Source: Clostridia bacterium
GTDB taxonomy: Bacteria > Bacteroidota > Bacteroidia > Bacteroidales > 4484-276
Reading direction: 5' to 3'
DNA length: 46,185 nucleotides
NCBI GenBank assembly: GCA_009928785.1
Contig: SABY01000019.1
Span: 1 to 46,185 of the forward strand
The position numbers were made by a program, and so were the translations under genes. Shown piece after piece: positions 33,213 to 43,063 of this stretch; the stretch's first letter is position 1, and every line of letters starts with the position of its first letter. The notes below the pieces were generated by a model, which saw only the letters and a list, made by a program, of their open reading frames with translations, made no database searches and was not told the origin of the DNA.

Positions 33213-35156
33213 TTATTCTTTATAATTTCTTGTTTTCACTTCAATAAACTCATACTTGAGCGGCTCGATGTTCTTTTCGGGAACGGCATCTGTACCTTTC
33301 CATTCCCAGGCAAACACGTTGGTAAAATTCTGGTCGTCGCGAAGGGCTTCACCTTCGGGTGTCTGATACTCTTCGCGGAAGTGTCCGCCGCACGATTCGT
33401 TGCGTTCCAGTCCGTCGCGCGCCATCAACTCACCCAACTCCAAATAATCCACCAGACGCCACGCTTTTTCGAGTTCGGCGTTTTTGCCGCTAAGGTCACC
33501 GGGAATCTTCACATCTTTCCAAAACTCATCGCGTAGCTTTCTGATCATTACGATGGCTTGCTGCAAACCTTCTTTGTTGCGACCCATGCCCACATGATCC
33601 CACATGATATGGCCAAGTTTTCGATGGAATGTATCTACAGTTTGGGAACCTTTAATAGCAAGAAGTTTCTGCAACTGCTCTTTTACGCCTTTTTCGGCAA
33701 TATCAAACGCTGGCTGGTCGGTGCTGATAAACGGAACATTGATCTGATCGGCCAGATAATTCTGGATAGTGTAGGGCAGCACAAAATATCCATCCGACAA
33801 GCCCTGCATTAGCGCCGAAGCGCCGAGTCGATTGGCGCCGTGATCGGAGAAGTTGGCTTCGCCGGCAGCAAAAAGACCGGGGATGGTGGTTTGCAATTCG
33901 TAATCCACCCACAGGCCTCCCATGGTATAATGTACTGCGGGATAAATCATCATGGGCGTTTGATAAGGATTTTCATCTACAATCTTTTCGTACATCTGAA
34001 AAAGGTTGCCATAACGCGCTTTTATTACATCCAGACCCAGGCGCTGTATGGCATCTTTAAAATCGAGATAAACAGCCAAGCCTGTATTTCCAACGCCATA
34101 GCCTGCGTCGCAGCGTTCTTTGGCAGCGCGCGAAGCTACGTCGCGTGGCACCAGGTTGCCAAAAGCCGGATAGCGACGCTCGAGATAATAGTCGCGGTCT
34201 TCCTCCATTATTTCGGTAGGCTTCAACTTGCCCTGCTGAATTTTTTGTGCATCCTCTTTTTTCTTTGGCACCCAGATACGACCGTCGTTGCGGAGGCTTT
34301 CACTCATTAGCGTAAGCTTGCTTTGGTATTCGCCGTGCACGGGAATGCAGGTAGGATGTATTTGTGTAAACGATGGGTTGGCAAATGCGGCTCCGCGCTT
34401 GTAGGAGCGCCAGGCAGCGCTGCCGTTGGAGTTCATGGCGTTGGTAGAAAGGAAAAATACGTTGCCGTATCCTCCCGTGGCCAGCACCACTGCATGAGCC
34501 GCGTGGCGTTCGAGTTCACCAGTTATCAGATTGCGGGTAATGATGCCGCGGGCACGCCCGTCCACAATCACCAGGTCGAGCATTTCCTGCCGGGTGTACA
34601 TCTTCACCGATCCATTATGAATTTCTTTACTAAGCGCACCATAGGCACCCAGCAGCAACTGTTGCCCCGTTTGACCGCGGGCATAGAAAGTACGCGATAC
34701 CAATGCACCGCCAAATGAGCGGTTGTCGAGATAGCCGCTGTATTCGCGGGCAAAAGGCACGCCCTGCGCCACACATTGATCGATGATGGCGTTGCTCACT
34801 TCGGCGAGGCGATAAACATTGGCCTCGCGTGAGCGATAGTCGCCACCTTTGATGGTATCGTAAAACAAACGGTAAACGCTGTCGCCGTCGTTGGGATAGT
34901 TTTTGGCAGCGTTGATGCCGCCCTGTGCTGCGATGCTATGCGCCCGGCGCGGACTGTCGAGGAGTGTGAAAATCTTGACTTTGAACCCCAGCTCGCCAAA
35001 ACTTGCCGCTGCTGCTGCTCCTGCCAGGCCGGTACCCACCACAATAATTTCGAGCTTGCGCTTGTTGGCCGGATTTACCAGCTTTTGCGAATCTTTGTAG
35101 CTGATCCACTTTTGTGCTAAAGGACCTTTGGGGGATTTCGATTCTAATTTTATCAT
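33213..35156 (-). CDS. sdhA: Succinate dehydrogenase/fumarate reductase flavoprotein subunit
   Basis: 647 residues from ATG 35156 ([11 protein letters not shown]). An upstream GTG at 35189 would overlap the cytochrome gene and is rejected. The Rossmann FAD motif is [19 protein letters not shown], and the covalent FAD-His segment is [15 protein letters not shown]. Active-site regions are HPTCIP and the Arg/His-containing HYTMGGL. It oxidises succinate or reduces fumarate at the membrane face. ATG lies 13 bp after the cytochrome b stop and the FeS gene follows by 11 bp, giving a tight three-gene operon. Confidence 0.96.
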   Translation of the reverse strand: MIKLESKSPKGPLAQKWISYKDSQKLVNPANKRKLEIIVVGTGLAGAAAAASFGELGFKVKIFTLLDSPRRAHSIAAQGGINAAKNYPNDGDSVYRLFYDTIKGGDYRSREANVYRLAEVSNAIIDQCVAQGVPFAREYSGYLDNRSFGGALVSRTFYARGQTGQQLLLGAYGALSKEIHNGSVKMYTRQEMLDLVIVDGRARGIITRNLITGELERHAAHAVVLATGGYGNVFFLSTNAMNSNGSAAWRSYKRGAAFANPSFTQIHPTCIPVHGEYQSKLTLMSESLRNDGRIWVPKKKEDAQKIQQGKLKPTEIMEEDRDYYLERRYPAFGNLVPRDVASRAAKERCDAGYGVGNTGLAVYLDFKDAIQRLGLDVIKARYGNLFQMYEKIVDENPYQTPMMIYPAVHYTMGGLWVDYELQTTIPGLFAAGEANFSDHGANRLGASALMQGLSDGYFVLPYTIQNYLADQINVPFISTDQPAFDIAEKGVKEQLQKLLAIKGSQTVDTFHRKLGHIMWDHVGMGRNKEGLQQAIVMIRKLRDEFWKDVKIPGDLSGKNAELEKAWRLVDYLELGELMARDGLERNESCGGHFREEYQTPEGEALRDDQNFTNVFAWEWKGTDAVPEKNIEPLKYEFIEVKTRNYKE

Positions 35157-35169
35157 AGCTGTCTGATAA

Positions 35170-35874
35170 TTAAACTTGAATATTGTCACTAAAATAAATA
35201 ACCAGCGGGATCACCGTAAATGCCACACCTAAAAATATGGCAATGGCGCGGCTCAATCCTTTGAGAAAAGGCATATATTTGCTGTGGTTGAGACCCAGCG
35301 TTTGGAATGCCGACTGGAAGGCATGATCGAGATGAAATGCCAGCAACACAAAAGCTACGATGTAACCGATAACAAACCACAGATTTTTAAACTTCAGCAC
35401 CACGAGTGCTCCTAAATCATGGGTTGTGTCGCCATTGTAAGTCACATCGGCAACCTCCCCCAGAAACTTTGCCTTGATATAAAAATCCATCAGGTGAATC
35501 ACCAGGAAAATGAGAATCACGGCTCCGGTATGAATCATAAACTTGGAGAATGGCGAGGTGTGCGACCAGCCCTCTACTTTGTAACGGTTTGGCCGTGCCA
35601 TCCAGTTCTGGATTTGTACGATCAAGCCATAGATAATGTGGATGAAGAGACCACCGAAAAGTATTACTTCGAAGGCACGCACCAGAAAGAACGTTCCCAT
35701 AAAATGTGCTGCCTTATTAAAAAGTTCCCTGTCGTCGGTGGTTTCATTTCCCGGAATCAGCAAAGTAAGATTGATACCCAGATGAACGAACAGGAAGGTG
35801 ATGAGAAACAGCCCCGCCAAAGCCATGATGGCCTTTTTTGTGATGGAGGAGTACTGTAATGAATAACTGCTCAT
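35170..35874 (-). CDS. sdhC: Succinate dehydrogenase cytochrome b subunit (single-subunit, five-helix type)
   Basis: 234 residues with five predicted transmembrane helices. Candidate haem-ligand His are in [31 protein letters not shown] and AFHLDHAFQ, as in di-haem b558-type SdhC of Bacteroidota and epsilonproteobacterial/Bacillus-like enzymes. It anchors SdhAB and reacts with menaquinone. It is the first gene of the operon. A candidate -7 box lies 77 bp upstream. Confidence 0.93.
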   Translation of the reverse strand: MSSYSLQYSSITKKAIMALAGLFLITFLFVHLGINLTLLIPGNETTDDRELFNKAAHFMGTFFLVRAFEVILFGGLFIHIIYGLIVQIQNWMARPNRYKVEGWSHTSPFSKFMIHTGAVILIFLVIHLMDFYIKAKFLGEVADVTYNGDTTHDLGALVVLKFKNLWFVIGYIVAFVLLAFHLDHAFQSAFQTLGLNHSKYMPFLKGLSRAIAIFLGVAFTVIPLVIYFSDNIQV

Positions 35875-35950
35875 AGGATTATGTTTTTCGAATATTAAAG
35901 TTCTGATTTTTTGCAGTTGATTAAAAAAAGTTTCTTTTGTAAGTCACGAG

Positions 35951-35958
35951 CAAATTTA
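35951..35958 (-). promoter_or_regulatory. Candidate -7 box of the sdh operon
   Basis: On the minus strand TAAATTTG matches TAnnTTTG, 77 bp upstream of ATG 35874, in the 166-bp divergent gap to the aminopeptidase gene. No -33 TTTG at the usual distance. Confidence 0.35.
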
Positions 35959-36040
35959 GATTTAAATTCACTCATGCGGCGTCTAAATAATTCATACACC
36001 ATAATTTGTATCCATTTTAAATAATCACAAGCTGCCCAAA

Positions 36041-37342
36041 ATGATTCCTCCTGCTGGTACGACACCCCTTTTTAAAGGCCATCGCGATCGTTTTTTAAAA
36101 TTGATTGAGCCATATAGTATAGCAGTTTTTAGCTCGTCTGCATCCATAATTTCCGGTGGCACAAAGAATCATCCGATGAGCGATGCGAACGATTTTTATT
36201 ACCTCACCGGAATACGTTCGCCACAATGTTTGCTGGTATTGGCACCTGATCATCCCGAACCTTCGTGGCGTGAGGTACTTTTTATACCGGAGCTTACGCA
36301 AAAAGAAAAGGTGTGGGGCAGCGATAAAATATCTTTTTCGGACGCAGCTACCCTTTCCGGAATGGATGAAATCCGTCCATTGAAAGAAGCTGAAGGAATG
36401 TTGGCCGAATATTTCGCGTGGTGCCAGCAAGTGTATCTGGACATTTCGGAGCAGCAGCCAACGGTAATTTTTGACGAACCCTTTCAACGCACCACCGAGC
36501 TATTGCTGATGCGACGCTACCCTGTTCACCGCTATTTGCGATCAGCACCATTATTAACAAAACTTCGCATGATAAAAAGTGCTGACGAGCAGCAGCTCAT
36601 CGTGCAAGCTATAAAACATACAGCCGCCGCTTTCGACCGGGTGCTCCGTTTTGTTACTCCCGGTGTGGCCGAATATCAGGTGCAGGCAGAAATTGAGCAT
36701 CAATTCCGCTACAGCGGCACTTGCCACAATGCTTTTTCGCCTATCGTTGCGTCCGGAAAAAATGCGTGCACACTGCATTATTCGCGCAACAACGCAAGTT
36801 GCACTGACGGCCAACTGTTGTTGATTGATTTTGGCGCACAAATTAATGGATACGCTACCGACATTTCGCGCACTATTCCGATAAATGGAAAGTTCACTGC
36901 CCGCCAACGGCAGCTTTATGAGCTGGTGCTGAAGGTTCAAAGAGAAACCATCAACCGGATGACCGTGGGAACAATTTTGCAGGAACTCAATAAATTTGCT
37001 GGCAAACTTATCGAAAAAGCGCTTATCGACGCTGGTCTGCTCGATGCCGGGGAGGTAGATAAGCAGGACGACAAAAAACCGCTTTATAAAAAATATTACA
37101 TGCACAGCATTGCGCATCATTTGGGGCTTGAGGTGCATGACGCTTCGCAGAAGTATGAACCTTTGGCCGAAGGCATGGTTTTAACTTGTGAGCCTGGGAT
37201 TTATATTCCTGATGAAGCCACCGGTATCCGCATCGAAGACGACATACTTATTACCGCCAACGGGCCGGTGATTCTCTCGGCGGAAATTCCGGTAAACCCC
37301 GACGATATCGAAAACCTGATGAAGGAGTATCATAATAAATAA
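36041..37342 (+). CDS. Xaa-Pro aminopeptidase (aminopeptidase P, M24B)
   Basis: 433 residues. It removes N-terminal residues preceding Pro; a dinuclear metal (usually Mn2+) enzyme, probably cytoplasmic as no signal is seen. The N-terminal AMP_N domain (about 10-145) includes SDANDFYYLTGI. In the pita-bread domain the metal ligands are D263 (LIDFGAQ), D274 (ATDISRT), H359 (HHLGLEVHD), E384 (TCEPGIY) and E399 (RIEDD), and all are present. The next gene starts 5 bp after its stop, so the two form an operon. Confidence 0.95.
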   Translation: MIPPAGTTPLFKGHRDRFLKLIEPYSIAVFSSSASIISGGTKNHPMSDANDFYYLTGIRSPQCLLVLAPDHPEPSWREVLFIPELTQKEKVWGSDKISFSDAATLSGMDEIRPLKEAEGMLAEYFAWCQQVYLDISEQQPTVIFDEPFQRTTELLLMRRYPVHRYLRSAPLLTKLRMIKSADEQQLIVQAIKHTAAAFDRVLRFVTPGVAEYQVQAEIEHQFRYSGTCHNAFSPIVASGKNACTLHYSRNNASCTDGQLLLIDFGAQINGYATDISRTIPINGKFTARQRQLYELVLKVQRETINRMTVGTILQELNKFAGKLIEKALIDAGLLDAGEVDKQDDKKPLYKKYYMHSIAHHLGLEVHDASQKYEPLAEGMVLTCEPGIYIPDEATGIRIEDDILITANGPVILSAEIPVNPDDIENLMKEYHNK

Positions 37343-37347
37343 ACGAC

Positions 37348-38163
37348 ATGAGCCAAACCATCATTCACCACCAAAAAAAGATTTGTTTCACTGACCAGGG
37401 GCACGGCGACGTATTAGTTTTGTTGCATGGCTTTCTGGGTTCGCTGCATATCTGGGACGATTTTTCGCGGATACTTTCTTCGCATTTCAGAGTTGTGACC
37501 ATCGACCTTCCGGGGCATGGAGGTTCTGATGTAATCGAAGATGCAACTATGGAATCTCTGGCCGAAACGGTAAAAGCGGTCTTGGATTCATTGCAAATCA
37601 ATGCCTGCCTGGTGGTTGGCCATTCGATGGGCGGCTACGTGGCGCTGGAATTTGCCCGGCAGTATCCGCAACTATTGCGTGGGCTTTGCCTGTTTCATTC
37701 GCATGGTTCGGCAGATACCGAGGAAGCGAAAGAGAACCGGCGGCGTACTATCAACATTGTGCGGCTCAACCACGATGGATTTATCCGGCAGTTTATTCCC
37801 GATTTATTTGCGGAAAGCAATCTTGTTCGTCTGGCCAACACCATCAGCAGCTTGCAGGAAATGGCTGGCGAGGTTTCGGTGGAAGGCGTGGTAGCTTCGC
37901 TCGAAGCCATGCGCGGACGCTCCGGAAGCATCGAGCTGCTGCAAAATATTGAAGTGCCCGTGCTCTTCATCGGCGGCAAAGACGATTCGCGTATTCCGGT
38001 ACAAAAAATTATGTCGCAGGCGCTTCTGCCAGCACATGCCGAAGTTTTGATGCTATCCAATGTTGGCCACATGGGATTTGTGGAAGCACCTGAAAAAACC
38101 TTGAATGTGTTGGGTGACTTTGCTGCCCGCACCTATGCGGCAAAAGGCAAAGAAGGTGCATAA
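37348..38163 (+). CDS. Alpha/beta-fold hydrolase
   Basis: 271 residues. Oxyanion loop HGFLG (27-31), nucleophile elbow GHSMGG with S93, probable acid D212/D213 in GGKDDSRIP and H241 in GHMGFVEAPE, so the triad is complete. Cytoplasmic esterase-, menH- or dehalogenase-like; the substrate cannot be assigned. The start ATG is 5 bp after the aminopeptidase stop. A terminator follows immediately. Confidence 0.9.
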   Translation: MSQTIIHHQKKICFTDQGHGDVLVLLHGFLGSLHIWDDFSRILSSHFRVVTIDLPGHGGSDVIEDATMESLAETVKAVLDSLQINACLVVGHSMGGYVALEFARQYPQLLRGLCLFHSHGSADTEEAKENRRRTINIVRLNHDGFIRQFIPDLFAESNLVRLANTISSLQEMAGEVSVEGVVASLEAMRGRSGSIELLQNIEVPVLFIGGKDDSRIPVQKIMSQALLPAHAEVLMLSNVGHMGFVEAPEKTLNVLGDFAARTYAAKGKEGA

Positions 38164-38196
38164 AAAAACCCTCTGCGTTTTTACAGAGGGCGTTTC
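38162..38196. terminator. Bidirectional terminator between convergent genes
   Basis: CCCTCTG (38169-38175), loop of 8, CAGAGGG (38184-38190). On the minus strand it is followed by a run of seven T; on the plus strand by CGTTTCTAT. It ends the hydrolase gene (38163) and the leftward OmpH gene (38226). Confidence 0.8.
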
Positions 38197-38225
38197 TATA
38201 TTTTAAAACAATTGAAATCTTTTGA

Positions 38226-38741
38226 TTAGTTGATTCCAAGTTTGGTTTTTACCATCGGCATCACGTCGTTGGAAGGCTGCGAGTAAAGCACCATTCCCTG
38301 AGTTGTGTTGAGGATATAGGTAAACCCATTTTCCTCGGCTACTTTTTCGATGGCTTTACGGGCTTTTTCTACGAGGGGCTGCAGCAGTTCATTTTCGTAA
38401 TTCTGAAGGTCTTGCTGTGCCTGTTGCTGAAAATCTACCAAACGGTTATAAAGGTCCTGTAATTCCTTTTCTTTGGTTTGCTTGATAATGTTCGACATGG
38501 TAGGCTGCTTGGCCTGGAAATCCATTTGCTTGTTTTCAAGCTCGGCCTGCATGGTAGTGAGCTGGTTAGAAAGTCCTTTGGCGTAAGCTTCATAAGCGGT
38601 GTTGATGGAATCCTGACCTGGCATCAACTGTATCAAAGCTGAAAAGTCGATATGACCAAATTTTTGTGCTTTTTGTGCATTGGCTGCAATGGCGGTGGTC
38701 ATGAGTACCACGACGAAGAATACTTTTGCTATTTTTTTCAT
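38226..38741 (-). CDS. OmpH/Skp-family periplasmic chaperone, copy 1
   Basis: 171 residues from ATG 38741 (MKKIAKVFFVVVLMTTAIAANAQ signal); the TTG two codons upstream is less likely. The mature protein starts KFGHIDFSALIQLMPG, typical of OmpH. Next comes a long coiled coil (about 55-125: LTTMQAELENKQMDF..., QQAQQDLQNYENELLQP) and a C-terminal strand with GFTYILNTTQGMVLYS. Skp-like trimers hold unfolded outer-membrane proteins for delivery to BamA. It is the second of two tandem ompH paralogues and has its own candidate promoter. Confidence 0.93.
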   Translation of the reverse strand: MKKIAKVFFVVVLMTTAIAANAQKAQKFGHIDFSALIQLMPGQDSINTAYEAYAKGLSNQLTTMQAELENKQMDFQAKQPTMSNIIKQTKEKELQDLYNRLVDFQQQAQQDLQNYENELLQPLVEKARKAIEKVAEENGFTYILNTTQGMVLYSQPSNDVMPMVKTKLGIN

Positions 38742-38784
38742 TCTCAATTTATTAAATGATTTTTCTATTCGATTTGTAAGTCGG

Positions 38785-38814
38785 CAAAATTATATTAATT
38801 AACAATAAGTCAAA
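38785..38814 (-). promoter_or_regulatory. Promoter of ompH copy 1
   Basis: On the minus strand TTTG (38811-38814), 18-bp spacer, TAATTTTG (38785-38792): both Bacteroidota promoter elements with near-consensus spacing, 43 bp upstream of ATG 38741. Confidence 0.55.
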
Positions 38815-38884
38815 CAAATAAAATGTAACACAAAGCCATTTAAGACAGATTTTAAAAAAGGAAATAAAATCCGCCGTGGCCTGG

Positions 38885-39439
38885 CTACTTCCCTCTCACG
38901 CCCATAATACTCCCAATCTGTTCGAGCACTTCATCGGAGATGTCGTATTTGCTATCAACAAACATGATTACCGGGCCGCCAGCTTTATCGAAGATGAAAG
39001 CATAGTTTTTCTTGGTGGCAATTTCTTCGATGGCGTTAAAGATTTTTTCCTGGATAGGTTTGATGAGTTCTTCACGTTTTTTGAACAGGTCGCCTTCAGC
39101 GCCAAATCGCTTGCGTTGCAAGTCTTTTACCTCACGCTCGGCTGAAACGATTTCTTCTTCACGTTTGCGCTTCAGGTCTTCGGGCAACAATACAGCATCG
39201 GCCTGATAGGCTTTGTACATCTTATCCACCTCAGCATATTGTTTTTCGATGTCTTCCTGCCATTGCTTCGACAATTCTTCAACCTCATTTTGGGCGTCCT
39301 GGTATTCGGGGATGTTTTGCAGGATGTATTCCGTGTCAACATATCCCATCTTTTGCGCAGAAACTGTAAGCGACATCATTAGAAAGAGCATGCCCGCAAG
39401 CATTAGGGTTTTGGTAGCTACACTCAATTTATTTTTCAT
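38885..39439 (-). CDS. OmpH/Skp-family periplasmic chaperone, copy 2
   Basis: 184 residues. Signal peptide to about residue 28 (...MMSLTVSAQ), then KMGYVDTEYILQNIPEYQDAQNEVEELSKQW. A strongly charged coiled coil (about 60-130, LKRKREEEIVSAEREVKDLQRKRFG) and a C-terminal strand block (YAFIFDKAGGPVIMFVDSKYDISDEVL) follow. It sits between bamA and the other ompH, the usual Bacteroidota arrangement, and likely works with BamA in outer-membrane protein assembly. The 86-bp gap to bamA is AT-rich. Confidence 0.94.
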   Translation of the reverse strand: MKNKLSVATKTLMLAGMLFLMMSLTVSAQKMGYVDTEYILQNIPEYQDAQNEVEELSKQWQEDIEKQYAEVDKMYKAYQADAVLLPEDLKRKREEEIVSAEREVKDLQRKRFGAEGDLFKKREELIKPIQEKIFNAIEEIATKKNYAFIFDKAGGPVIMFVDSKYDISDEVLEQIGSIMGVRGK

Positions 39440-39525
39440 GATATTAAATCTCCGTAATTATAATTTTTTAAAAATTCCAGCGAACGTTTACAAATTGTAT
39501 TCCAAAAAAAATCACAGCTTACTTA

Positions 39526-42195
39526 CTAATCTATCGATTGGTTGATAGAGAAGTGGAACTGACCTTTGTTGGCTCCTGGTATTCCGGGCACTTTGTCGAA
39601 TCCGTAGCCCCAGTCGAGGCCAAGCACACCAAACATGGGCAAAAATACGCGTAAGCCGACACCGGCTGAACGATAGACTTTAAATGGATTAAAATTGGCA
39701 AAATCAGCCCAGGAATTACCGGCTTCCAAAAATGTCAGCCCATAAATAGTAGCGTTGGGATTTAGCGAAAGCGGATAGCGCAATTCAAAAGTATATTTGC
39801 TATAAATGGTACCGCCCAGGTTGGAGTTGAGATAATAATTGGGGGTAATTGTCTCGTTGCCATAGCCACGCATGCCTATCAGCTCACGACCGTCGAGGTT
39901 GTTGTAGCCCGACAATCCATCGCCGCCCAGATAAAACCGCTGAAATGGCGTAACGCCAAGCTCTTGATTATAAGTACCCAGAAATCCAAATTGCGTACGT
40001 GTGCTCAGCACCAGGTTGCCAATAAGTTTTGAATAGAAATTGGCTTTGATCTTCCACTTGAAATATTCGATCCATTTGTACTTTTCATTTTCGGAAAGCG
40101 TACTGTAATCTTTATCATTAAAAGCGGAATAAGGCGGCGTAAGCTCCAGGCTCACCGACACCTCCGAACCACTGCGCGGAAAAATAGGCGCATCTATCGA
40201 ATTGCGTGCAAAAGCGATGTTGTAATTGATGTTGTTGTATTTTCCGTTGCCATCGCCTACAGGAAAAATGGTGGTGTAGTTGCGCAGATTATACACCTGC
40301 AGGCTAACAGATTGATAAAGACTAAAATAGTCGTCGGGCCATTGCAGTCGTTTTCCCAAGCCGAACGAAACCCCGTCGATGGTAAATGAAGAGCGTAAGG
40401 GATCGTTTTTACTACGGCCATTGGAATAAAGTGAGTGATAATAGGAAACGCTGAAGGCGTTAGGTTTTTTTCCGCCCAGCCAGGGTTCGGTAAACGACAC
40501 ATTATAACTAATGTATCCTTTGCCGTAAGATTGCAAACGCAGGCTAAGTTTCTGTCCGTCGCCGCTGGGAATGGGGCGCCAGGCATCTTTGTTGAACATG
40601 TTGCGCAGCGAGAAATTGTTGAAACTTAGTCCGAGGGTTCCAATCACGCGGCCATAGCCCCAGCCACCCGAAAGCTCTATCTGGTCGGCTGAAGTTTCTT
40701 CCACCTGATAGATGATATCCACAGTGCCGTCGGCGGGGTTGGGTTGAATGTCGGGCTGGATGGTTTCCGCATTGAAATAACGCAACTGCGCCAGTTCGCG
40801 CGTGGTACGGATTACGTCGGTACGGCTGAAGAGCTGACCGGGACGCGAGCGCAACTCACGAATGACGACGCGGTCGTTGGTTTTGGTATTTCCACGCACC
40901 AGCACCTTATTAATACGTGCCTGCTTGCCTTCACGAATGCGTATCTCCAGGTCGATGGTATCGTTTTCGACCCGCACCTCTACCGGGATGGCCTGGAAAA
41001 ACAGGTAGCCATCGTCGAGATAAAGCGAACTTACGTCGATGCCCCCGGGATTGAACGACAGGTTGGTGTTGAGCGCTTCCTGATTGTAAACGTCGCCCTT
41101 TTTGATGCGCAGCACGCTGTTTAGAAATTCGTCGGTGTATTTGGTATTACCTATCCAGGTGATGTCGCCAAAATAATAGCGCTCGCCTTCCGAAACTTTT
41201 ACGTCGATGTTGATGGTGCTTTCGTCGTGACGGTAAACCGAATCCTTTGTGATTTTTGCATCCCGAAAGCCTAAAGCATTATAGCGGTCGATGAGTGCCT
41301 GCTTGTCTTCCTCAAAGTTTCCTTCGATGTATTTGGACGATTTGAAAATCCTGATCTTGATGTTGTCGTTGAGATAATTTTGGGCAACCACCGGGATGCT
41401 GTCGAAATTGAGATGCAAGGCAGCGTTAACAGAATTCCAGATGAGCAGCTCTATATCATCAAATGGACGGAAAACACCTTTTTCTTTGGTATTTTTAAAA
41501 GTTTTTAATGCTTGCTGATCGGTGAGAAATTGGTTTCCGATGATATCGATGTCGTAAATTCTGATGCGGTCGTTTTTGTCGATATCAAAAGTAAGGATCA
41601 TGTTGTTGGGCTTGGTGGTATCGGGGGTTTGTATGATGTCCACTTCAGCGTCGAGGTATCCTTTTTTAGTATAATAACTGATGATACGGTTTTTGGCCGT
41701 ATTGATGAGGTTGTCGGTCACCACGTCGCCGCGCACAATTTGTATCTCGTCGCGTATGTTGTCGGCTTCAGCCTTTTTGATTCCTTCAAACGAAAACTTC
41801 GACAAACGCGGGCGTTCGCGCAAGTCGATGTTCAAAAAAACAAGGTTGTCATTAACACCTGTTACCGAAATGTTGATGTATTCAAAGAGCCCCTGATCCC
41901 ATAGTTTTTTTATTGCGTTGCGGAATTTGTCGCCGGGGATTTTAATCTTATCGCCAACTTTTAATCCGGAGATCATCACGAGCACATTTTGATCGAGATA
42001 TTGGATTCCTGATACCGTGACGCCTCCAATTTCGTACTCTTTAGGTTGGGTATAATCTATTTTAAAATCGTCGGCACCACCAATAGAAACCTGTGCCAGG
42101 GCGTAGTTGCAGCCAAACAGCCAAATCGTTACGACGATGGTGAACGGTAATAATGTAGCCCGGATGCTTTTTGTCAGGTTTGCCTTTTGAATCAT
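39526..42195 (-). CDS. bamA: Outer-membrane protein assembly factor BamA (Omp85)
   Basis: 889 residues. N-terminal signal region (to about 35, ...YALAQVS), then about five POTRA domains (about 50-480; e.g. VTVSGIQYLDQNVLVMISGL, IYDIDIIGNQFLTDQQAL, ARINKVLVRGNTKTNDRVVIRELRSRPGQLF). The 16-strand Omp85 barrel carries the loop-6 motif GMRGYGN (VRGF/Y equivalent) and a terminal SGVGLRVFLP...LGLDWGYG region. It folds and inserts outer-membrane barrels. It starts 4 bp after the uppS stop and is followed by two ompH genes, matching its partners in function. Confidence 0.96.
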   Translation of the reverse strand: MIQKANLTKSIRATLLPFTIVVTIWLFGCNYALAQVSIGGADDFKIDYTQPKEYEIGGVTVSGIQYLDQNVLVMISGLKVGDKIKIPGDKFRNAIKKLWDQGLFEYINISVTGVNDNLVFLNIDLRERPRLSKFSFEGIKKAEADNIRDEIQIVRGDVVTDNLINTAKNRIISYYTKKGYLDAEVDIIQTPDTTKPNNMILTFDIDKNDRIRIYDIDIIGNQFLTDQQALKTFKNTKEKGVFRPFDDIELLIWNSVNAALHLNFDSIPVVAQNYLNDNIKIRIFKSSKYIEGNFEEDKQALIDRYNALGFRDAKITKDSVYRHDESTINIDVKVSEGERYYFGDITWIGNTKYTDEFLNSVLRIKKGDVYNQEALNTNLSFNPGGIDVSSLYLDDGYLFFQAIPVEVRVENDTIDLEIRIREGKQARINKVLVRGNTKTNDRVVIRELRSRPGQLFSRTDVIRTTRELAQLRYFNAETIQPDIQPNPADGTVDIIYQVEETSADQIELSGGWGYGRVIGTLGLSFNNFSLRNMFNKDAWRPIPSGDGQKLSLRLQSYGKGYISYNVSFTEPWLGGKKPNAFSVSYYHSLYSNGRSKNDPLRSSFTIDGVSFGLGKRLQWPDDYFSLYQSVSLQVYNLRNYTTIFPVGDGNGKYNNINYNIAFARNSIDAPIFPRSGSEVSVSLELTPPYSAFNDKDYSTLSENEKYKWIEYFKWKIKANFYSKLIGNLVLSTRTQFGFLGTYNQELGVTPFQRFYLGGDGLSGYNNLDGRELIGMRGYGNETITPNYYLNSNLGGTIYSKYTFELRYPLSLNPNATIYGLTFLEAGNSWADFANFNPFKVYRSAGVGLRVFLPMFGVLGLDWGYGFDKVPGIPGANKGQFHFSINQSID

Positions 42196-42199
42196 CTTC

Positions 42200-42958
42200 T
42201 TATTTTACGTTCGCCTGCTCATGGATTTGTTCGCTGGTGCGGCCAAACCTTCTTTCACGGCATTGATAGTTAACAATAGCTTCGTAGAGGTCTTCTTTGC
42301 GGAAATCGGGCCAAAGCTTGGGGGTAATGTACAACTCGGAATAGGCAAGCTGCCAGAGCAGGAAGTTGCTGATGCGATACTCGCCGCTGGTGCGGATGAG
42401 TAGCTCCGGATCAGGAAAATCTTTGGTAAACAAATGATCGGAAACCATGGCCTCGTTGATGTCGCCCAATACGATCTGATCATTTTTGTATTTGGCAGCA
42501 ATAGCTTTTACGGCTTCCGTAATTTCAAAGTGCGAACTGTAGCTCAACGCCAGCACCAGTGTCATTCGGGTGTTGTTGCGCGTTTCTTCGATGGCTTGTA
42601 GCAATCGGTTTCTGATGCTTTCGTTCAGCGCGTTCATGTCGCCGATAGCTTGCAAACGGATGTTGTTGTCGTTGAGCGTTTTTATTTCGATGTTGATGGT
42701 TCTGAGCAGCAAGCCCATCAGTGCTTCCACCTCGCGGCGCGGGCGTTTCCAGTTTTCTGTCGAAAAAGCATACAGGGTCAAATATTCAATGCCCAGCTCA
42801 GCAGCAGCTTCGGCGGTTTCGCGCACGGAAATCACACCATTTTCATGGCCAAAAATGCGCAACTTTCCTTTGCTCTTTGCCCACCGCCCATTGCCATCCA
42901 TGATGACGGCGATGTGCCGGGGCAATTTGGCGTTATCTATTTGTTCTTTAAAACTCAT
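42200..42958 (-). CDS. uppS: Isoprenyl transferase (undecaprenyl diphosphate synthase)
   Basis: 252 residues. It makes the C55 polyprenyl diphosphate carrier for peptidoglycan and O-antigen synthesis by adding isopentenyl units in cis. Signatures are HIAVIMDGNGRWAKSKG with catalytic Asp21, GHENGV, YLTLYAFSTENWKRP, LLIRTSGEYRISNFLLWQ and SELYITPKLWPDF. Normal length. It is probably co-transcribed with bamA, with a candidate promoter overlapping the end of the upstream gene. Confidence 0.97.
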   Translation of the reverse strand: MSFKEQIDNAKLPRHIAVIMDGNGRWAKSKGKLRIFGHENGVISVRETAEAAAELGIEYLTLYAFSTENWKRPRREVEALMGLLLRTINIEIKTLNDNNIRLQAIGDMNALNESIRNRLLQAIEETRNNTRMTLVLALSYSSHFEITEAVKAIAAKYKNDQIVLGDINEAMVSDHLFTKDFPDPELLIRTSGEYRISNFLLWQLAYSELYITPKLWPDFRKEDLYEAIVNYQCRERRFGRTSEQIHEQANVK

Positions 42959-43031
42959 TCGCTGTTTTTGGTTCTGAATATTCAGTGCAACAATTTGTTA
43001 GCTCCCCGTTTTCAGCCATTTTTTGGGGTTG

Positions 43032-43063
43032 CAAAAGTATCATTATTTCTTGTTGTAGTCAAA
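43032..43063 (-). promoter_or_regulatory. Candidate promoter of uppS-bamA
   Basis: On the minus strand TTTG (43060-43063), 20-bp spacer, TACTTTTG (43032-43039). The -33 element lies inside the last codons of the DUF6089 gene. The transcript would start about 65 bp before ATG 42958. Confidence 0.45.

Noticed and set aside
35157..35189. GTG start for the SdhA subunit overlapping SdhC
   Set aside because: ATG 35156 gives the normal N-terminus and a regular 13-bp intergenic gap.
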